Notes under the pieces: generated by a model
Databases searched by the model: none
Seen by the model: only the letters and a program-made list of their open reading frames with translations
Told to the model about the DNA's origin: nothing
From: CAWCDJ01 sp963796675
GTDB taxonomy: Bacteria > Acidobacteriota > Terriglobia > Bryobacterales > Bryobacteraceae
Assembly: GCA_963796675.1 (NCBI GenBank)
Contig: CAWCMS010000003.1
Location: 62,001-126,000, forward strand
Direction: 5' to 3'
Length of the DNA: 64,000 nucleotides
Translations under genes and position numbers: made by a program
Shown here: positions 7,330 to 16,070 of the stretch, piece by piece
Numbering within the stretch: position 1 is the stretch's first letter
Layout of the letters: the number at the start of each line of letters is the position of its first letter

Positions 7330-8256
7330 ATGCTCCTCCTCCGCACAGACCGCCTAGCAGATGATCCGAGCAGGTATCAATATGAAATCAAGTGGGACGG
7401 CTTTCGCGCCATCGCCCTGAAGACAGGCGGCTTGGTTCATCTCCGCTCGCGCAACGACAAGGACTTCAATGGGAAGTATCCGGCAATCGTGAAAGCGCTG
7501 GCCGACATGCCAGATGAGACCGTTCTCGACGGCGAAGTGGTTGCTCTCGACGAGCGTGGCCGCCCATCATTTAACGCTTTGCAGAATTTCGTGCCGGGCA
7601 AGACGCCGCTGCTCTACTACGTTTTCGATGTGATGGTGCTAGCCGGTGCGGATCTCATGCGCGAAACGCTGACCGCGCGGCGCCAGCACCTTCAGAAGGT
7701 CCTGGCGAAGTTGCAGGACCCCATTCGCGAGTCGTCCGAACTGGATGCCAGCCTCCCAACCCTGATCGAGTCCGTCAGATCCCACGGTCTCGAAGGTTTG
7801 GTCGCGAAGCGTCTCGACAGCCGGTACGAACCGGGTCAACGCTCCGGGGCCTGGCAGAAGATGCGCGTGAACCAGGGGCAGGAGTTTGTGATCGCCGGCT
7901 ACACCTCCGGCCCCAAGAACTTCGACGCTATCATCTTCGGGTATTACGATGGCCCAAAGCTGATATACGCTGCCCGAACTCGAAATGGGTTCACTCCGGC
8001 GTCTCGAGAGAAACTGTTTAAGGCGTTCAAGGGGCTGGAAGTGAAGGAATGCCCGTTTGCGAACCTGCCAGAGGCCTCGGGCGGCCGGTGGGGGCAGGGC
8101 CTAACGGCGGACAAAATGAACGACTGTCGGTGGTTGACGCCGGCACTCGTAGGGCAGTTCGAGTTCCTCGAATGGACTCCAGATCGTCACCTCAGGCACG
8201 CCCGTTTTGTTAGGCTCCGTGACGACAAGAAGCCCAAAGACGTGCGGCGGGAGTGA
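7330..8256 (+). CDS. ATP-dependent DNA ligase, LigD ligase-domain type
   Basis: A ligase of the LigD ligase-domain family. The catalytic lysine sits in EIKWDGFRA (residue ~22), followed by RSRNDKDF, DGEVVALDE, YYVFDVM (motif IV region), HGLEGLVAKR with a downstream W-KM-R (motif V), and a C-terminal OB fold (FVIAGYTSG, LIYAARTRNGF). It has no polymerase or nuclease domain. The codons just before the ATG read F-I-E-P in frame, which is normally the conserved FIEPML opening. The protein may therefore start upstream at an unrecognised codon, or have been cut from a longer gene. It would seal nicks on element DNA. Confidence 0.85.
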   Translation: MLLLRTDRLADDPSRYQYEIKWDGFRAIALKTGGLVHLRSRNDKDFNGKYPAIVKALADMPDETVLDGEVVALDERGRPSFNALQNFVPGKTPLLYYVFDVMVLAGADLMRETLTARRQHLQKVLAKLQDPIRESSELDASLPTLIESVRSHGLEGLVAKRLDSRYEPGQRSGAWQKMRVNQGQEFVIAGYTSGPKNFDAIIFGYYDGPKLIYAARTRNGFTPASREKLFKAFKGLEVKECPFANLPEASGGRWGQGLTADKMNDCRWLTPALVGQFEFLEWTPDRHLRHARFVRLRDDKKPKDVRRE

Positions 8257-8261
8257 CCGCC

Positions 8262-8669
8262 TCAGAACGCTTCATCTGGCTCATCGGGTTGAGGGTGGCC
8301 TGGGACTGGCCGGGCGTCCTTATCTTCGGCGTTCGCCTGATCGAGGAACTGGACCGTTTCAGCGATAACCTCGGTCACCCACCGTTTCTTCCCGCCCTGG
8401 CCCTCATAGCTGCGGGTTCTGTTCCTGCCCCTTACGAATACCCTCCGGCCGCGGCCGAGGAAGTTGCCACACGCCTCGGCCAATCCGTTGAACGCGACGA
8501 CGAGGTAGGATTCCACGTGCTTCTGTGTCTGTTCGTTGCGATCCTTCCACTCCTCGTTCACGAGAACACGAAAGCGTGTTCTTGCGGTCCCGTTCGTCTC
8601 GCCGTACTTGGTGTCAGGGTCGGCCGCCAAACGGCCGATAAATTCTGTTGCGTGATAGTCACGACTCAT
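8262..8669 (-). CDS. ssb: Single-stranded DNA-binding protein
   Basis: A 135-residue SSB-like OB-fold protein. ATG 8669 is preceded by AAAGGAGATAG; the longer frame to 8768 adds an implausible tail. Visible family blocks are IGRLAADPDTKY, TRFRVLVNEEW, ESYLVVAFNGLAEACGNFLGRGRRVFVRGR and TEVIAETVQFLD. The C-terminal tail ends PDEPDEAF, acidic with a terminal Phe like the SSB protein-interaction tip. In a conjugative element it would coat the transferred strand. It is convergent with the ligase gene, with 5 bp between the stops. Confidence 0.88.
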   Translation of the reverse strand: MSRDYHATEFIGRLAADPDTKYGETNGTARTRFRVLVNEEWKDRNEQTQKHVESYLVVAFNGLAEACGNFLGRGRRVFVRGRNRTRSYEGQGGKKRWVTEVIAETVQFLDQANAEDKDARPVPGHPQPDEPDEAF

Positions 8670-8764
8670 TTTTCTATCTCCTTTCAGAATGAATCTTGCG
8701 GCAGCGCGCTCCTCCTCCGGTGAGCCCAGTCTGGTGCCGGTGTCCGAACGCGCCTCCGGTGTAT

Positions 8765-8968
8765 TCAACGCGCGCCTTCAAAGCCGGCCAGTTCACCGTC
8801 AGCGCGCGCGCTGACCGTCTCTTCGAGTGAGCGTCTGACCGCGGCCGTCTCATCCTGGAGCGCGGTGAGCCGGTCGCGGACATCGCTGGGGTCAACACGC
8901 CCGATCAGTTCCTCGAGCGTGCCCTCAATGCCTTCGAGAACCGCGGCGGCGAACTCGGTATTGAGCAT
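8765..8968 (-). CDS. Small hypothetical protein downstream of DUF932 gene
   Basis: A 67-residue protein, probably helical coiled coil (LEELIGRV, RDRLTALQDETAAVRRSLEE). ATG 8968 has GGAGATACAAGGAA just upstream, and the gene begins 45 bp after the stop of the DUF932 gene. I do not recognise a family. It also appears fused in frame to the end of the broken DUF932 frame, but the ribosome site and the position of the DUF932 stop support a separate gene. Confidence 0.6.
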   Translation of the reverse strand: MLNTEFAAAVLEGIEGTLEELIGRVDPSDVRDRLTALQDETAAVRRSLEETVSARADGELAGFEGAR

Positions 8969-9012
8969 TTCCTTGTATCTCCGATTCGGAAGCTGTCGAG
9001 TCAACCGGCGCC

Positions 9013-9748
9013 TCAGAACTTCCGCGAGTACCGTTGCTCCAGGAAGCCGCTCAGCTTGGCGGTCGCTTTGAACTGCGGAATCGGCTCCAATTCCTTGAAC
9101 GCGGACGTAAACGCATTGGACAGGCTCCAGAGCGTCCGGGCCTTGAACTCGTCGTACTGCGGATTGAAGTAGAACTCGTGGACCCTCCGCGCCAAGGTGC
9201 TTCGGGACGTCAAGTTCGCTCTCAATGAACGCCTCGTAAACGATCATCTTCGCGGCGACATTGCTGAGTTCGGTCTCCCGCCAGGCTTCGACCTGCTTCT
9301 GCATAGGGCCGAAATTCCGCTGCATCCGGTCCACGCCGACGGAAATCGAGTCCAACAGGTTCAGCGATTTCGAGTGCTTTGCGAGCACCGGCGTAAAGTC
9401 GCCACTGAACGCCATGTTGCTGCAAACAAAGACCCTATATCCTACGGTCATCGCGAGCCGCATACTCTTGTCATGGCTGTTGCGGACGCCGATTGAGAAT
9501 CGGCAACCGTGCATTTCCGTGGCGAGATCCAAGGCGCCGAACATCTTCATTCCGTCCGGGGACACCGCGTACTCGTCGTGGACAACGCCGATGTGACGAA
9601 ACCCTAATGTTTCGACCAGCGCGTTGATCACCTCGTGGTGCGGCACCGGGCGATGGGTTTCCGTTGCCAATGGGGTGGGAACCAGGGCGAGTTCCTCACG
9701 AGAGAGGGTCCTGCCCTGATACCCAATAAGGGTACTGGTTTCTGACAT
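9013..9748 (-). CDS. DUF932 (phage/plasmid-like) protein, reading frame broken
   Basis: DUF932-family protein common on plasmids and phages; the family's molecular role is unknown. From ATG 9748 (AAGGAGTAATTAGC upstream) the frame reads VPTPLATETHRPVPHHEVINAL, EYAVSPDGMKMFG, CRFSIGVRNSHDKSMRLAM, GYRVFVCSNMAFSGDF and SVGVDRMQRNF. It then leaves frame near 9190-9200, after SELDVPKHL. The second frame continues ARRVHEFYFNPQYDEFKARTLWSL, SNAFTSAFKELEP and FLEQRYS to the stop at 9013. Together the pieces restore a normal ~245-residue protein, so a one-base indel is the likely cause. Confidence 0.82.
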
Positions 9749-10052
9749 GCTAATTACTCCTTCTGTTTGGGGGTTGAGAGACTTCGTAATCGCTGCGCTT
9801 GTGCGCGGGATCGGCTTGCGATCCCGCCCCTGATTCACCTGGCCAAAGCTGCCGCCCGGTCTACCAGCGAGACCGCCTTGCCCTGCGGGAGTCTAACCCG
9901 CTTCGGCCGATGGCAGTGCAGCCGAACTCCTCTTTGAGCACTTTTGGACAAGGTTGGAGGCAGCGTGATTCAGGGGCGGGAAACCGAATGGAACCCTTAC
10001 GGGTTCATGCGAGAGGTTGAGGGATGATGGGGCCAGAAACGAACGGCCCGTG
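9749..10052. other. Intergenic region with a hairpin
   Basis: This 304-bp stretch separates the Rpn nuclease gene and the DUF932 gene, both on the minus strand. I see no convincing ORF in it. It holds the AAGGAGT ribosome site of DUF932 and the 9-bp stem hairpin annotated separately, and presumably the DUF932 promoter. Confidence 0.5.
9805..9827 (-). terminator. 9-bp stem, 5-base loop hairpin
   Basis: GCGGGATCG at 9805-9813 and its exact reverse complement CGATCCCGC at 9819-9827, loop GCTTG. It lies downstream of the Rpn nuclease gene on the minus strand. No uridine run follows on that strand, so it may be a factor-assisted terminator or an operator rather than an intrinsic terminator. Confidence 0.45.
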
Positions 10053-10853
10053 CTACTTCAGGAGTTCTTCAAGGTTCTGGGCGTCGAGCACGCGAATGCT
10101 GAGTTCTTCCAATTCGGTCGTCGTCCGACCGGCCAGGCGCTCTTCCGCCCAGCTCGGCAGCGCCCCGAAACGCTTTTCAATTTGCCTGCGGAGCACCGTC
10201 AGTTCGCCTTCCTGCACACCGCGCTTGAATTCGCGGCCCAGGACCTTGTTGTCCAGGATGTCATTGAGAATTGGCATCTTACGCGCCTCCTGTTCCACAG
10301 ATTCTTCCAAGTGCCTCAGCCCAGCGAGGACCAGCAGTTGCCCCAGTGCTGCTTCACGGTCTGGGGCCGGCAAACCGGCGATCCGCTCCACGATCTTCCG
10401 GACCGCGTCTCCATGGTCCCTCAATCGGGCCAGGATCGCAATTACATTATCCCCAACGGCAGAGCTTTCCAGCAGGCGTTCGCCATCCAAGGCGCGAACG
10501 TCGACAGCCTCGTATCGGAAGAAAACATCCGGTCCGCGCAGTTCGCTTTCCATTCGAAGCGCCGGCTCGCCGACATAGAGCAGGACCTGGTGCGGAAACC
10601 TTCCGAACAATCGAAAGATGCCGAGGGAGTACTCCGCCATTCGCAATGCCATGGCAGAGTCGTTTGAACTCTGCAGCTCCAAATGGACCAGGCCTCCTTC
10701 GGCAGTCTCGCCGAGCAGATCCACCCGGAGGTTCTGAATTTTGGGCAATTCCGCATCGAGCCAGGTTTCGATCGATGCACCCGTCAACTCGCGAATTGTG
10801 AGCTGAGCTGAGCCGCGCAACAGCAGCTTTAGAGCTACATCGTATTCCTGCAT
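10053..10853 (-). CDS. Rpn-family recombination-promoting nuclease
   Basis: A 266-residue PD-(D/E)XK protein of the Rpn/PDDEXK transposase-like family, with a C-terminal DUF4351-type region. The active-site pattern is visible as VDLLGE (Asp ~45) followed by VHLELQ (Glu ~59, Gln ~61, the E-x-Q form). LRMAEYSLGIFRLFGRF and VLLYVGEP are family blocks. The C-terminus has GQLLVLAGLRHLE, EGELTVLRRQIEKRFG and LPSWAEERL. Such proteins nick or degrade DNA and promote RecA-independent recombination; they are abundant in acidobacterial genomes. ATG 10853 begins the conserved MQEYDVALKLLL. Confidence 0.85.
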   Translation of the reverse strand: MQEYDVALKLLLRGSAQLTIRELTGASIETWLDAELPKIQNLRVDLLGETAEGGLVHLELQSSNDSAMALRMAEYSLGIFRLFGRFPHQVLLYVGEPALRMESELRGPDVFFRYEAVDVRALDGERLLESSAVGDNVIAILARLRDHGDAVRKIVERIAGLPAPDREAALGQLLVLAGLRHLEESVEQEARKMPILNDILDNKVLGREFKRGVQEGELTVLRRQIEKRFGALPSWAEERLAGRTTTELEELSIRVLDAQNLEELLK

Positions 10854-10879
10854 GGTCTCTCGAAGTGATCGGTCCTGCC

Positions 10880-11158
10880 CTACTCCTCACGGCCGCTGCG
10901 CCCGTCAATCCCGCTCGATTCGTACTCGCTTTCCACCTCGCCGGCGCGGATTGGTGCGGCGCGCCGGTATAATCGTCGCCGGCGCTCGTCGGAGATCGCG
11001 GGAGGCCACACGCGATGATAAAGATGCACCGTGAGCGGCACAGCCGCGAGAGCCCCGAAGAACGCGCTCGCCGCGCTGGCTTTCAAGCCTTGCGACAACA
11101 AGACGCAGTACAAGACGAAAAGGCACAGCACTAACGCTCCATTCTTGGCGTGTCTCAT
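10880..11158 (-). CDS. Small membrane protein
   Basis: About 92 residues from ATG 11158; a longer frame to 11218 is possible. It has one or two hydrophobic stretches (ALVLCLFVLYCVLLSQGL and AASAFFGALAAVPLTVHLY), followed by a basic then acidic cytoplasmic tail. I do not recognise it. It sits between the nuclease and the phospholipase-like gene in the same orientation and may be an inner-membrane accessory of transfer. Confidence 0.5.
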   Translation of the reverse strand: MRHAKNGALVLCLFVLYCVLLSQGLKASAASAFFGALAAVPLTVHLYHRVWPPAISDERRRRLYRRAAPIRAGEVESEYESSGIDGRSGREE

Positions 11159-11184
11159 GAACCCTGTTCCCTCCACCTGCCTCG

Positions 11185-11811
11185 TCACTGCACGCGAGTA
11201 TTCGTTGGTCTGTTCCATAACTGCTCGAAATTTTGGTTGAATTCCTGAACTTCATGGCCATCCGTCGTGTAACGGATTTCGTTATCTTGGCGCTTCAGCC
11301 CTGCCGGCGACCAGTTCGCACTGCCGTCACGCAATACCCGCCCGTCGCTCCAGCACTTCAGGTGCATCAGGTCGGAACGGGAAGCAGGCTTAACCCTGAC
11401 GTGGATATTGGCATGCCCTCGAAACATCGATGTCACGGACCCGATTCCGTAATGCTGGCGTTCCTCTTCTTCGTACTGCTCTCCATCCCGATAGACACGG
11501 ATCACCGTACCGGCATCACTTTCCTCTATCAGGAGTTGAGCGATTGCCCTGTCGGTAAACGCATACATGGCAATGTTCAGAGGGATCCGCGATCCGCGAA
11601 GTCGTTGAGCGGCCGCCCGGAGTTCTCCGATCTCAATGCGTTCCAGGTTCTCTGCCGGCGCGAAACGCTCGGATTCAGTTGATGAAGATCCCGGATTTCC
11701 GGCGCCAGAGGTTGAACTCGGAGCGAGGTGCCTCTCCGTGAGGAGGTGATAGCTGCCGCCCGCAGCGAGAGCAACGAGTCCAGTCGTTACCACGCGTGAT
11801 ATGAATCCCAC
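11185..11811 (-). CDS. Phospholipase-D-like nuclease (single HKD motif)
   Basis: About 208 residues from GTG 11811, chosen because AAAGGAGG lies 7 bases upstream. An N-terminal hydrophobic segment (VVTTGLVALAAGGSYHLL) would export or anchor it. Then come NIAMYAFTDRAIAQLLIEE, GTVIRVYRDGEQYEEE, and the HKD region H-x-K with DGRVLRDGSANWSPAG, giving the GSxN of the family. One HKD per chain implies a dimer, as in the plasmid nuclease Nuc. It could degrade DNA in the periplasm or during transfer. Confidence 0.8.
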   Translation of the reverse strand: MGFISRVVTTGLVALAAGGSYHLLTERHLAPSSTSGAGNPGSSSTESERFAPAENLERIEIGELRAAAQRLRGSRIPLNIAMYAFTDRAIAQLLIEESDAGTVIRVYRDGEQYEEEERQHYGIGSVTSMFRGHANIHVRVKPASRSDLMHLKCWSDGRVLRDGSANWSPAGLKRQDNEIRYTTDGHEVQEFNQNFEQLWNRPTNTRVQ

Positions 11812-11861
11812 AGTTCGACCTCCTTTCCCTTCGCAAGCCGGCGAGACCGGTGTACGCAACC

Positions 11862-12582
11862 TCAGACGGCCGCACTCGCCATGGACTCGTCCGTCTTGGG
11901 TCCGGAGTCGGCGTCTTTGTCTTGGAGAATTTCGGCCGGACCAGGCGGAGCCGTCGATGGCGCGCTCTCCGCCCGCCGCCGCGTCGGCGCAACGAGCAAG
12001 TGGGCGTGGGAACAGTTTTTGCAGTTAACTGCAACCACAATCGAGTGCACAGCCTCCACAAATTGGGCTGGCAATTGGCGCGGCTCGCCTGCCCTGGTAA
12101 AGAATTCGGGAGCTATCTGTCCGGCAACGGACCGATCCTTTTCCACCAAATCCAGCGGGAGTTGGCCCTGCCAACCACGAAATACCAACCTCGACCAGAT
12201 CCGCGGGCGCGCGCCCTCCCGCTCGGCCCGTAGTTCATGCCGCACAATCAGCAGTTCGTAGGTGTGCTCAATCCGAAGGGCCTCAATACTCACGAGGGCA
12301 GGGGCGATTACGATCGCGTGGTCCCCGTTCGCCGTCAGGGAATCCGGCCGAACAAACCACGGCAGCCGCTCACCGCCCTCCCCACAGAAGCTCACGTAAT
12401 GGCCGAATTCCTTAATTGCTCCGCCAGATTCACGACCGCGCAGGACGTGACGCTTGGTCGCCTGCTGGAACTCGATCGTCACGCCTGGGCTACAGTAGAT
12501 GCCAGCTCCACGGAGGCGTTGCACCGCGGGCGCCGGGAGCGTGAGCCGCAGCAGCGGATGCGTCCTTCTTTTTCTGAGTCAT
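11862..12582 (-). CDS. Hypothetical element protein, reading frame broken near its start
   Basis: I do not recognise this protein. ATG 12582 has AAGAGGT upstream and forms an ATGA overlap with the primase stop, giving the Lys/Ala-rich start MTQKKKDASAAAAHAPGARG. The long frame (GTG 12524 onward) then continues with RLRGAGIYCSPGVTIEF, YVSFCGEGGERLPWFVRP and FVEAVHSIVVAVNCKNCSH, ending at 11862. A one-base shift near 12530 joins the two. The central part looks globular, and the C-terminal 40 residues are low-complexity. Confidence 0.6.
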
Positions 12583-13592
12583 GCGTACCTCTTTTGTGTG
12601 ATCGGCCGGCCGAGCGCTTCCCGGATCATCTCCTTCGAGCACCCTGCCCAGCAGATGTACTTTCTTGGTTCTTCAACCGCAATTGCGAGGTTGTCACCAC
12701 TCCTATCGCGATTCGCGCTCGCGCAAGACGGGCATCTCGCGATCCAATTCCGGCCAACCTGCCGCCGTACCTCGACGTAATCGAGAATTCGGAACTCGCT
12801 GGGCGCCGAAGTGTAGTACCGCCGCGGGATTTCCGGCCGCTTTGCGTGCTGGACGAATTCGGCCGGGATCTCTTTTCCGGCGACGAATCCCTGCAATTCT
12901 GCTTCGGTCACTTTCCGGAGGCGTCCAAGGTATGCCAATTGGTCCGTGAGGGTGTAATCCGCGTTGTAGAACCAGAACCTCCAGCCCCGGCTTTCCTTAG
13001 CGCCACGATGCACGCCGAGCGGTGCGCGGATCGCATTCCCGAATTCGTCAGGCCCGATCTCGTCCTGGCGAGGAAAGATCTCGATCCCTTCAGGCAGGCC
13101 GGCGCCCTTAATCGGGAGCCCGAGCCTGAGGGCGGTGTGATAGATGTAGACGCGGCAATCCCGAGCGAGGGCCGGCTGTTCGAAGAAGATCCAGAGATGG
13201 CCGCCGCGGTTGGATTTTTCCAGTGCGGGTTCCACCCCATCCTGCGTCAGTTCGTACTGGAGCTTCAGCAAGTGTTCGACCGCGTTCTTGTAGTCTGCGT
13301 CGATCGCGACCCACTTCGAGCGCTGAGTCTTCGGATTTATCGAGTACAGGCCAACGGTCAATTCGCCGGCCAGGTGCTGGCGCAGGGTTTCCAAGCTCAA
13401 CGCTGGAAGCGACTGGCCATCCCGCGCCTTCGGCCTGAAATAGTAGTGGCGCCCCGTGTCCGGATGCGGCTTGAAGGATTGCAGCGTGTAAGCGCGGCGG
13501 TTCACGAACAGTCGATGAAATTGAGCGGCCATCTCGGCCGTCGCATGTCGCTGGTGGTCCACCGTTGTGCCTCTCTCGTTTGTATAAGGCAT
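12579..13592 (-). CDS. TOTE-type archaeo-eukaryotic primase-like protein with zinc finger
   Basis: About 337 residues. ATG 13592 (MPYTNERG) is preferred over 13601 because GGAGGA sits 8 bases before it. The central part has the AEP primase pattern of TOTE conflict-system primases: AIDADY (metal-binding Asp-x-Asp), SNRGGHLWIFFEQP, EIFPRQDEI and NAIRAPLGVH. The C-terminus has CPSC, then YICWAGCS, a likely zinc ribbon. It would prime lagging-strand or post-transfer DNA synthesis on the element. Next gene overlaps as ATGA. Confidence 0.82.
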   Translation of the reverse strand: MPYTNERGTTVDHQRHATAEMAAQFHRLFVNRRAYTLQSFKPHPDTGRHYYFRPKARDGQSLPALSLETLRQHLAGELTVGLYSINPKTQRSKWVAIDADYKNAVEHLLKLQYELTQDGVEPALEKSNRGGHLWIFFEQPALARDCRVYIYHTALRLGLPIKGAGLPEGIEIFPRQDEIGPDEFGNAIRAPLGVHRGAKESRGWRFWFYNADYTLTDQLAYLGRLRKVTEAELQGFVAGKEIPAEFVQHAKRPEIPRRYYTSAPSEFRILDYVEVRRQVGRNWIARCPSCASANRDRSGDNLAIAVEEPRKYICWAGCSKEMIREALGRPITQKRYA

Positions 13593-13623
13593 TGGCTGCA
13601 TTCCTCCAAAAAGCGGCGCTGCG

Positions 13624-13962
13624 TTATACCCTCAGCGGCTGGGGATTCTGTGCAAGTGCCTTCAGCCCAAATGCTTGGCACAAACCGTCGAATTCGTCTT
13701 CCCGGAATCCACCGAATCGACCCTCGACCGGCAATCCCAGGGAGTAGAATGCCTCTCTGGCGCGGTCATAGATGTAGAAACAACCGGACTCCGGATCGTC
13801 CGGCACCATGAGCATCAAGAGCGCTCCTTTGGCGAAGTCCAGCCAACGGGCGATTCGCGCCTCGGCCCGCTGGGCGAATCGCAGGATCGCTTGATCCTCG
13901 TCCAGTCGCTCCAGTCCAAAATCCTGCAAACGCAGGACGTCATCGATTTTTACTGTGTCCAT
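13624..13962 (-). CDS. Hypothetical protein upstream of primase
   Basis: A 112-residue soluble protein starting at ATG 13962, with AAGGAGG 5 bases upstream. It has helical text (FAQRAEARIARWLDFAKGALLMLM) and a conserved-looking FYIYDRAREAFYSLGLP. No family recognised. Position between Rad52-like and primase genes suggests a role in element replication. Confidence 0.65.
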   Translation of the reverse strand: MDTVKIDDVLRLQDFGLERLDEDQAILRFAQRAEARIARWLDFAKGALLMLMVPDDPESGCFYIYDRAREAFYSLGLPVEGRFGGFREDEFDGLCQAFGLKALAQNPQPLRV

Positions 13963-14096
13963 ACGGACCTCCTTGTTGTGTGGTTGATTGTTAACCGCGT
14001 GCGGATACTCCTCACCCGGCACTACCGTTGCAGAACTTTGAGGGGATGCTGGGCGCCGTCCTTATATAAAGGATGCGATCCTGCTCGTCCACCCGG

Positions 14097-15356
14097 TCAT
14101 TGCGTCACTTGTCGAAGTACATCTCTCGCCGCCGTTACCGCCGGCAAGGAATCCGCGGTGAGCCGTCGGAGCTCGCCAAACCGAAACGCCCCTTTCGCTG
14201 CGCGATCAATGACGTCGGAAACCTTCATGTTCCGCAGCTTTCCAACACGCTGTGCCTCGCGGACCAGGTCAGCACGGGCAGCGCCCATTTCGTTGTCGCG
14301 CCCGGGATTGGTCCGATTGGCAGATGCTGCCGCATGTCCGTTGCCATTCTGCCGGAGCGGAGTTGCGCCAGCTTCTCTTTCAAGAGCCTCGATCAGTTGC
14401 CGCAGCGTACGGCGATCCGGAATGTCGTCGAGGCAATCGCCAGCCAGATTCATCTCCCGGCACAGTTGGGAGAAGGTCGTTTGCCCAACCACGCCCGTTG
14501 CCGTGCGCAAGCGTTCGACTCCGCGGAGAGTATCCTCCAATTTCATCGACACCGCGCTGAGCATTCCGGCATCTTGAATCTCGTCGGGGTTCTCCATGGA
14601 CGCGATCGACCTCGTTACGGATCTTGCCAGGCCAAATCCGACCTGCTCACAAAGGGACTTCACCTTTGTCTGGAGTTCTCCGAGCGCCGGAACTGAAAGA
14701 GCCTGCGACTTCAGGTGCCCGTTGCCGTTCGTACTGTTGTGACCATTTTGATGTCCAGTTGCGACCGGCTTCCGCTTTGGGAGAGCCCAATCGGGTAGCC
14801 GTGGCCTGGAGAGCGGCTGCTTCCGCTCGTCCAAATCGACCCAATTACCATCCAGATCGTAGAGATATCGTCCCAATCCAAAGCAGGAGCAGGCGCGCTT
14901 GAATGCCTGGGCTTCCGCCGACGTTCCCGCATTCTCGTTGTCAGCCCACTCCTCGCCGAGACCGCTATGCGATCCCATTCCATCAATCGTCACCCTGCAG
15001 GTCACCACGATCTTTCCCGAGATGATGCCATCGCCATTCCCGCGTTCCTTCCGCTCGAAGTTCTGGATCACTTGTACCGTGTACTCGCGCGTCCAGCCAC
15101 GAACCGTAAACAGCGCGTTCAGACGATCTGTATATGCGCGAGGGTCTGCGTATGCGATCACCTGTCCCCGGCGTCTGTCCGAAGTGGTGTTCGTCACCCG
15201 CCATTTGATCTCGCGCGGATCAAACGGGTCTTCGAGCGCGATCACAAACTGCCGGACCTGCTCGTCGGTGTACTTCTCGACCGGCGTCGCGCATTGTTGT
15301 ACCGTTGCGGGCGACGCCGCATCGGCGGTCCCCGCGAAAGCTGTGTTCCCTTGCAT
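14097..15356 (-). CDS. Rad52/Rad22-family single-strand annealing protein
   Basis: About 419 residues from ATG 15356, with AAAGGAG close upstream. The N-terminal ~170 residues match the Rad52/Rad22 annealing domain: LEDPFDPREIKWRV, QVIAYADPRAYTDRLN, GWTREYTVQ, VVTCRVTIDGMGSHSGLGEE and AEAQAFKRACSCFGLGRYLY. The middle is an Asn/Gly-rich linker; helical regions with LIEALEREAG follow. It should pair complementary single strands, serving repair or circularisation of the transferred element. It faces the divergent gene at 15573 across 216 bp that must hold both promoters. Confidence 0.9.
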   Translation of the reverse strand: MQGNTAFAGTADAASPATVQQCATPVEKYTDEQVRQFVIALEDPFDPREIKWRVTNTTSDRRRGQVIAYADPRAYTDRLNALFTVRGWTREYTVQVIQNFERKERGNGDGIISGKIVVTCRVTIDGMGSHSGLGEEWADNENAGTSAEAQAFKRACSCFGLGRYLYDLDGNWVDLDERKQPLSRPRLPDWALPKRKPVATGHQNGHNSTNGNGHLKSQALSVPALGELQTKVKSLCEQVGFGLARSVTRSIASMENPDEIQDAGMLSAVSMKLEDTLRGVERLRTATGVVGQTTFSQLCREMNLAGDCLDDIPDRRTLRQLIEALEREAGATPLRQNGNGHAAASANRTNPGRDNEMGAARADLVREAQRVGKLRNMKVSDVIDRAAKGAFRFGELRRLTADSLPAVTAARDVLRQVTQ

Positions 15357-15572
15357 CTCATCTCCTTTCCTTGTCTCTCCAAACTTGTCCAACCACCCAG
15401 ACACACCCGCGGTGCGATCCTGTGATCTCAACAACAACGTTCTATTTGCGCGCATACCACTCCTCCCGAAGTCATACTTCATAACCGCATTCGCCGTCCC
15501 ATTTATCCCGATTCACCGGGGCAAGATGTAGAATGGTTTCGACGCCTAAGTATTTGGAGCGTCCCAATTCAC

Positions 15573-16018
15573 ATGCCAACCCAAAAGCTGACTGCCGAAA
15601 TCATCCACGCCGCCATCGAAGGCTTCGAGTCTCAAAAACGACGGATTGACTCCCAGATTGACGAACTGCGGCAACTGCTGAATGGTGGCAGCGCGGAACC
15701 TGGCGCGGAGTCCGGATCTCCTGCGCGTAAACGGAAGATCAGCGCCGCGGGACGTCGAAGAATGGCAGCAGCTCAGAAGGCAAGGTGGGCCAAGATCAGA
15801 GGCGAAGCTGAGCCAACGTCTCATCAGCCGCAACCGGCCGCCAAGACCGAAAAGAGAAACTGAGCGCGGCCGGCAGAAAGGCGATCAGCGAAGCCACCAA
15901 AAGGCGTTGGGCGGCGAAACGGGCCGAAGCTCAGTCAAAACCGACCGTCGCAAAGAAGGCGGCGTCGAAGAAGTCGGCCAGCAAGAAGTCCACAGAAGAC
16001 TTCGGAAGCGACTCGTGA
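15573..16018 (+). CDS. Lys/Arg-rich nucleoid-type protein with a repeated motif, frame broken
   Basis: The N-terminal half (MPTQKLTAEIIHAAIEGFES, SQIDELRQLL) forms a helical domain. Two similar basic repeats follow: KISAAGRRRMAAAQKARWAKIRG in the first frame and a counterpart beginning LSAAGRKAISEATKRRWAAKRA in a shifted frame. The first frame stops at 15863. The second frame runs on to 16018 with histone-H1-like AKKAASKKSASKK. One surplus base near 15855 explains the break. The repeated SAAGR-x-R/A-x4-A-x-K-x-RWA pattern suggests DNA binding. Start follows the Rad52 divergent promoter. Confidence 0.65.
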
Positions 16019-16070
16019 CCGCCACCGCCCAATAAGCCGCCTCGCCAACGGCGCGATTGCCAATCCGGAC

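Noticed and set aside
9799..10020. A 73-residue plus-strand ORF
   Set aside because: It overlaps the hairpin region, has no ribosome site and its composition is non-coding.
12237..13811. A 524-residue plus-strand ORF
   Set aside because: Antisense of the primase, which has zinc and AEP motifs.
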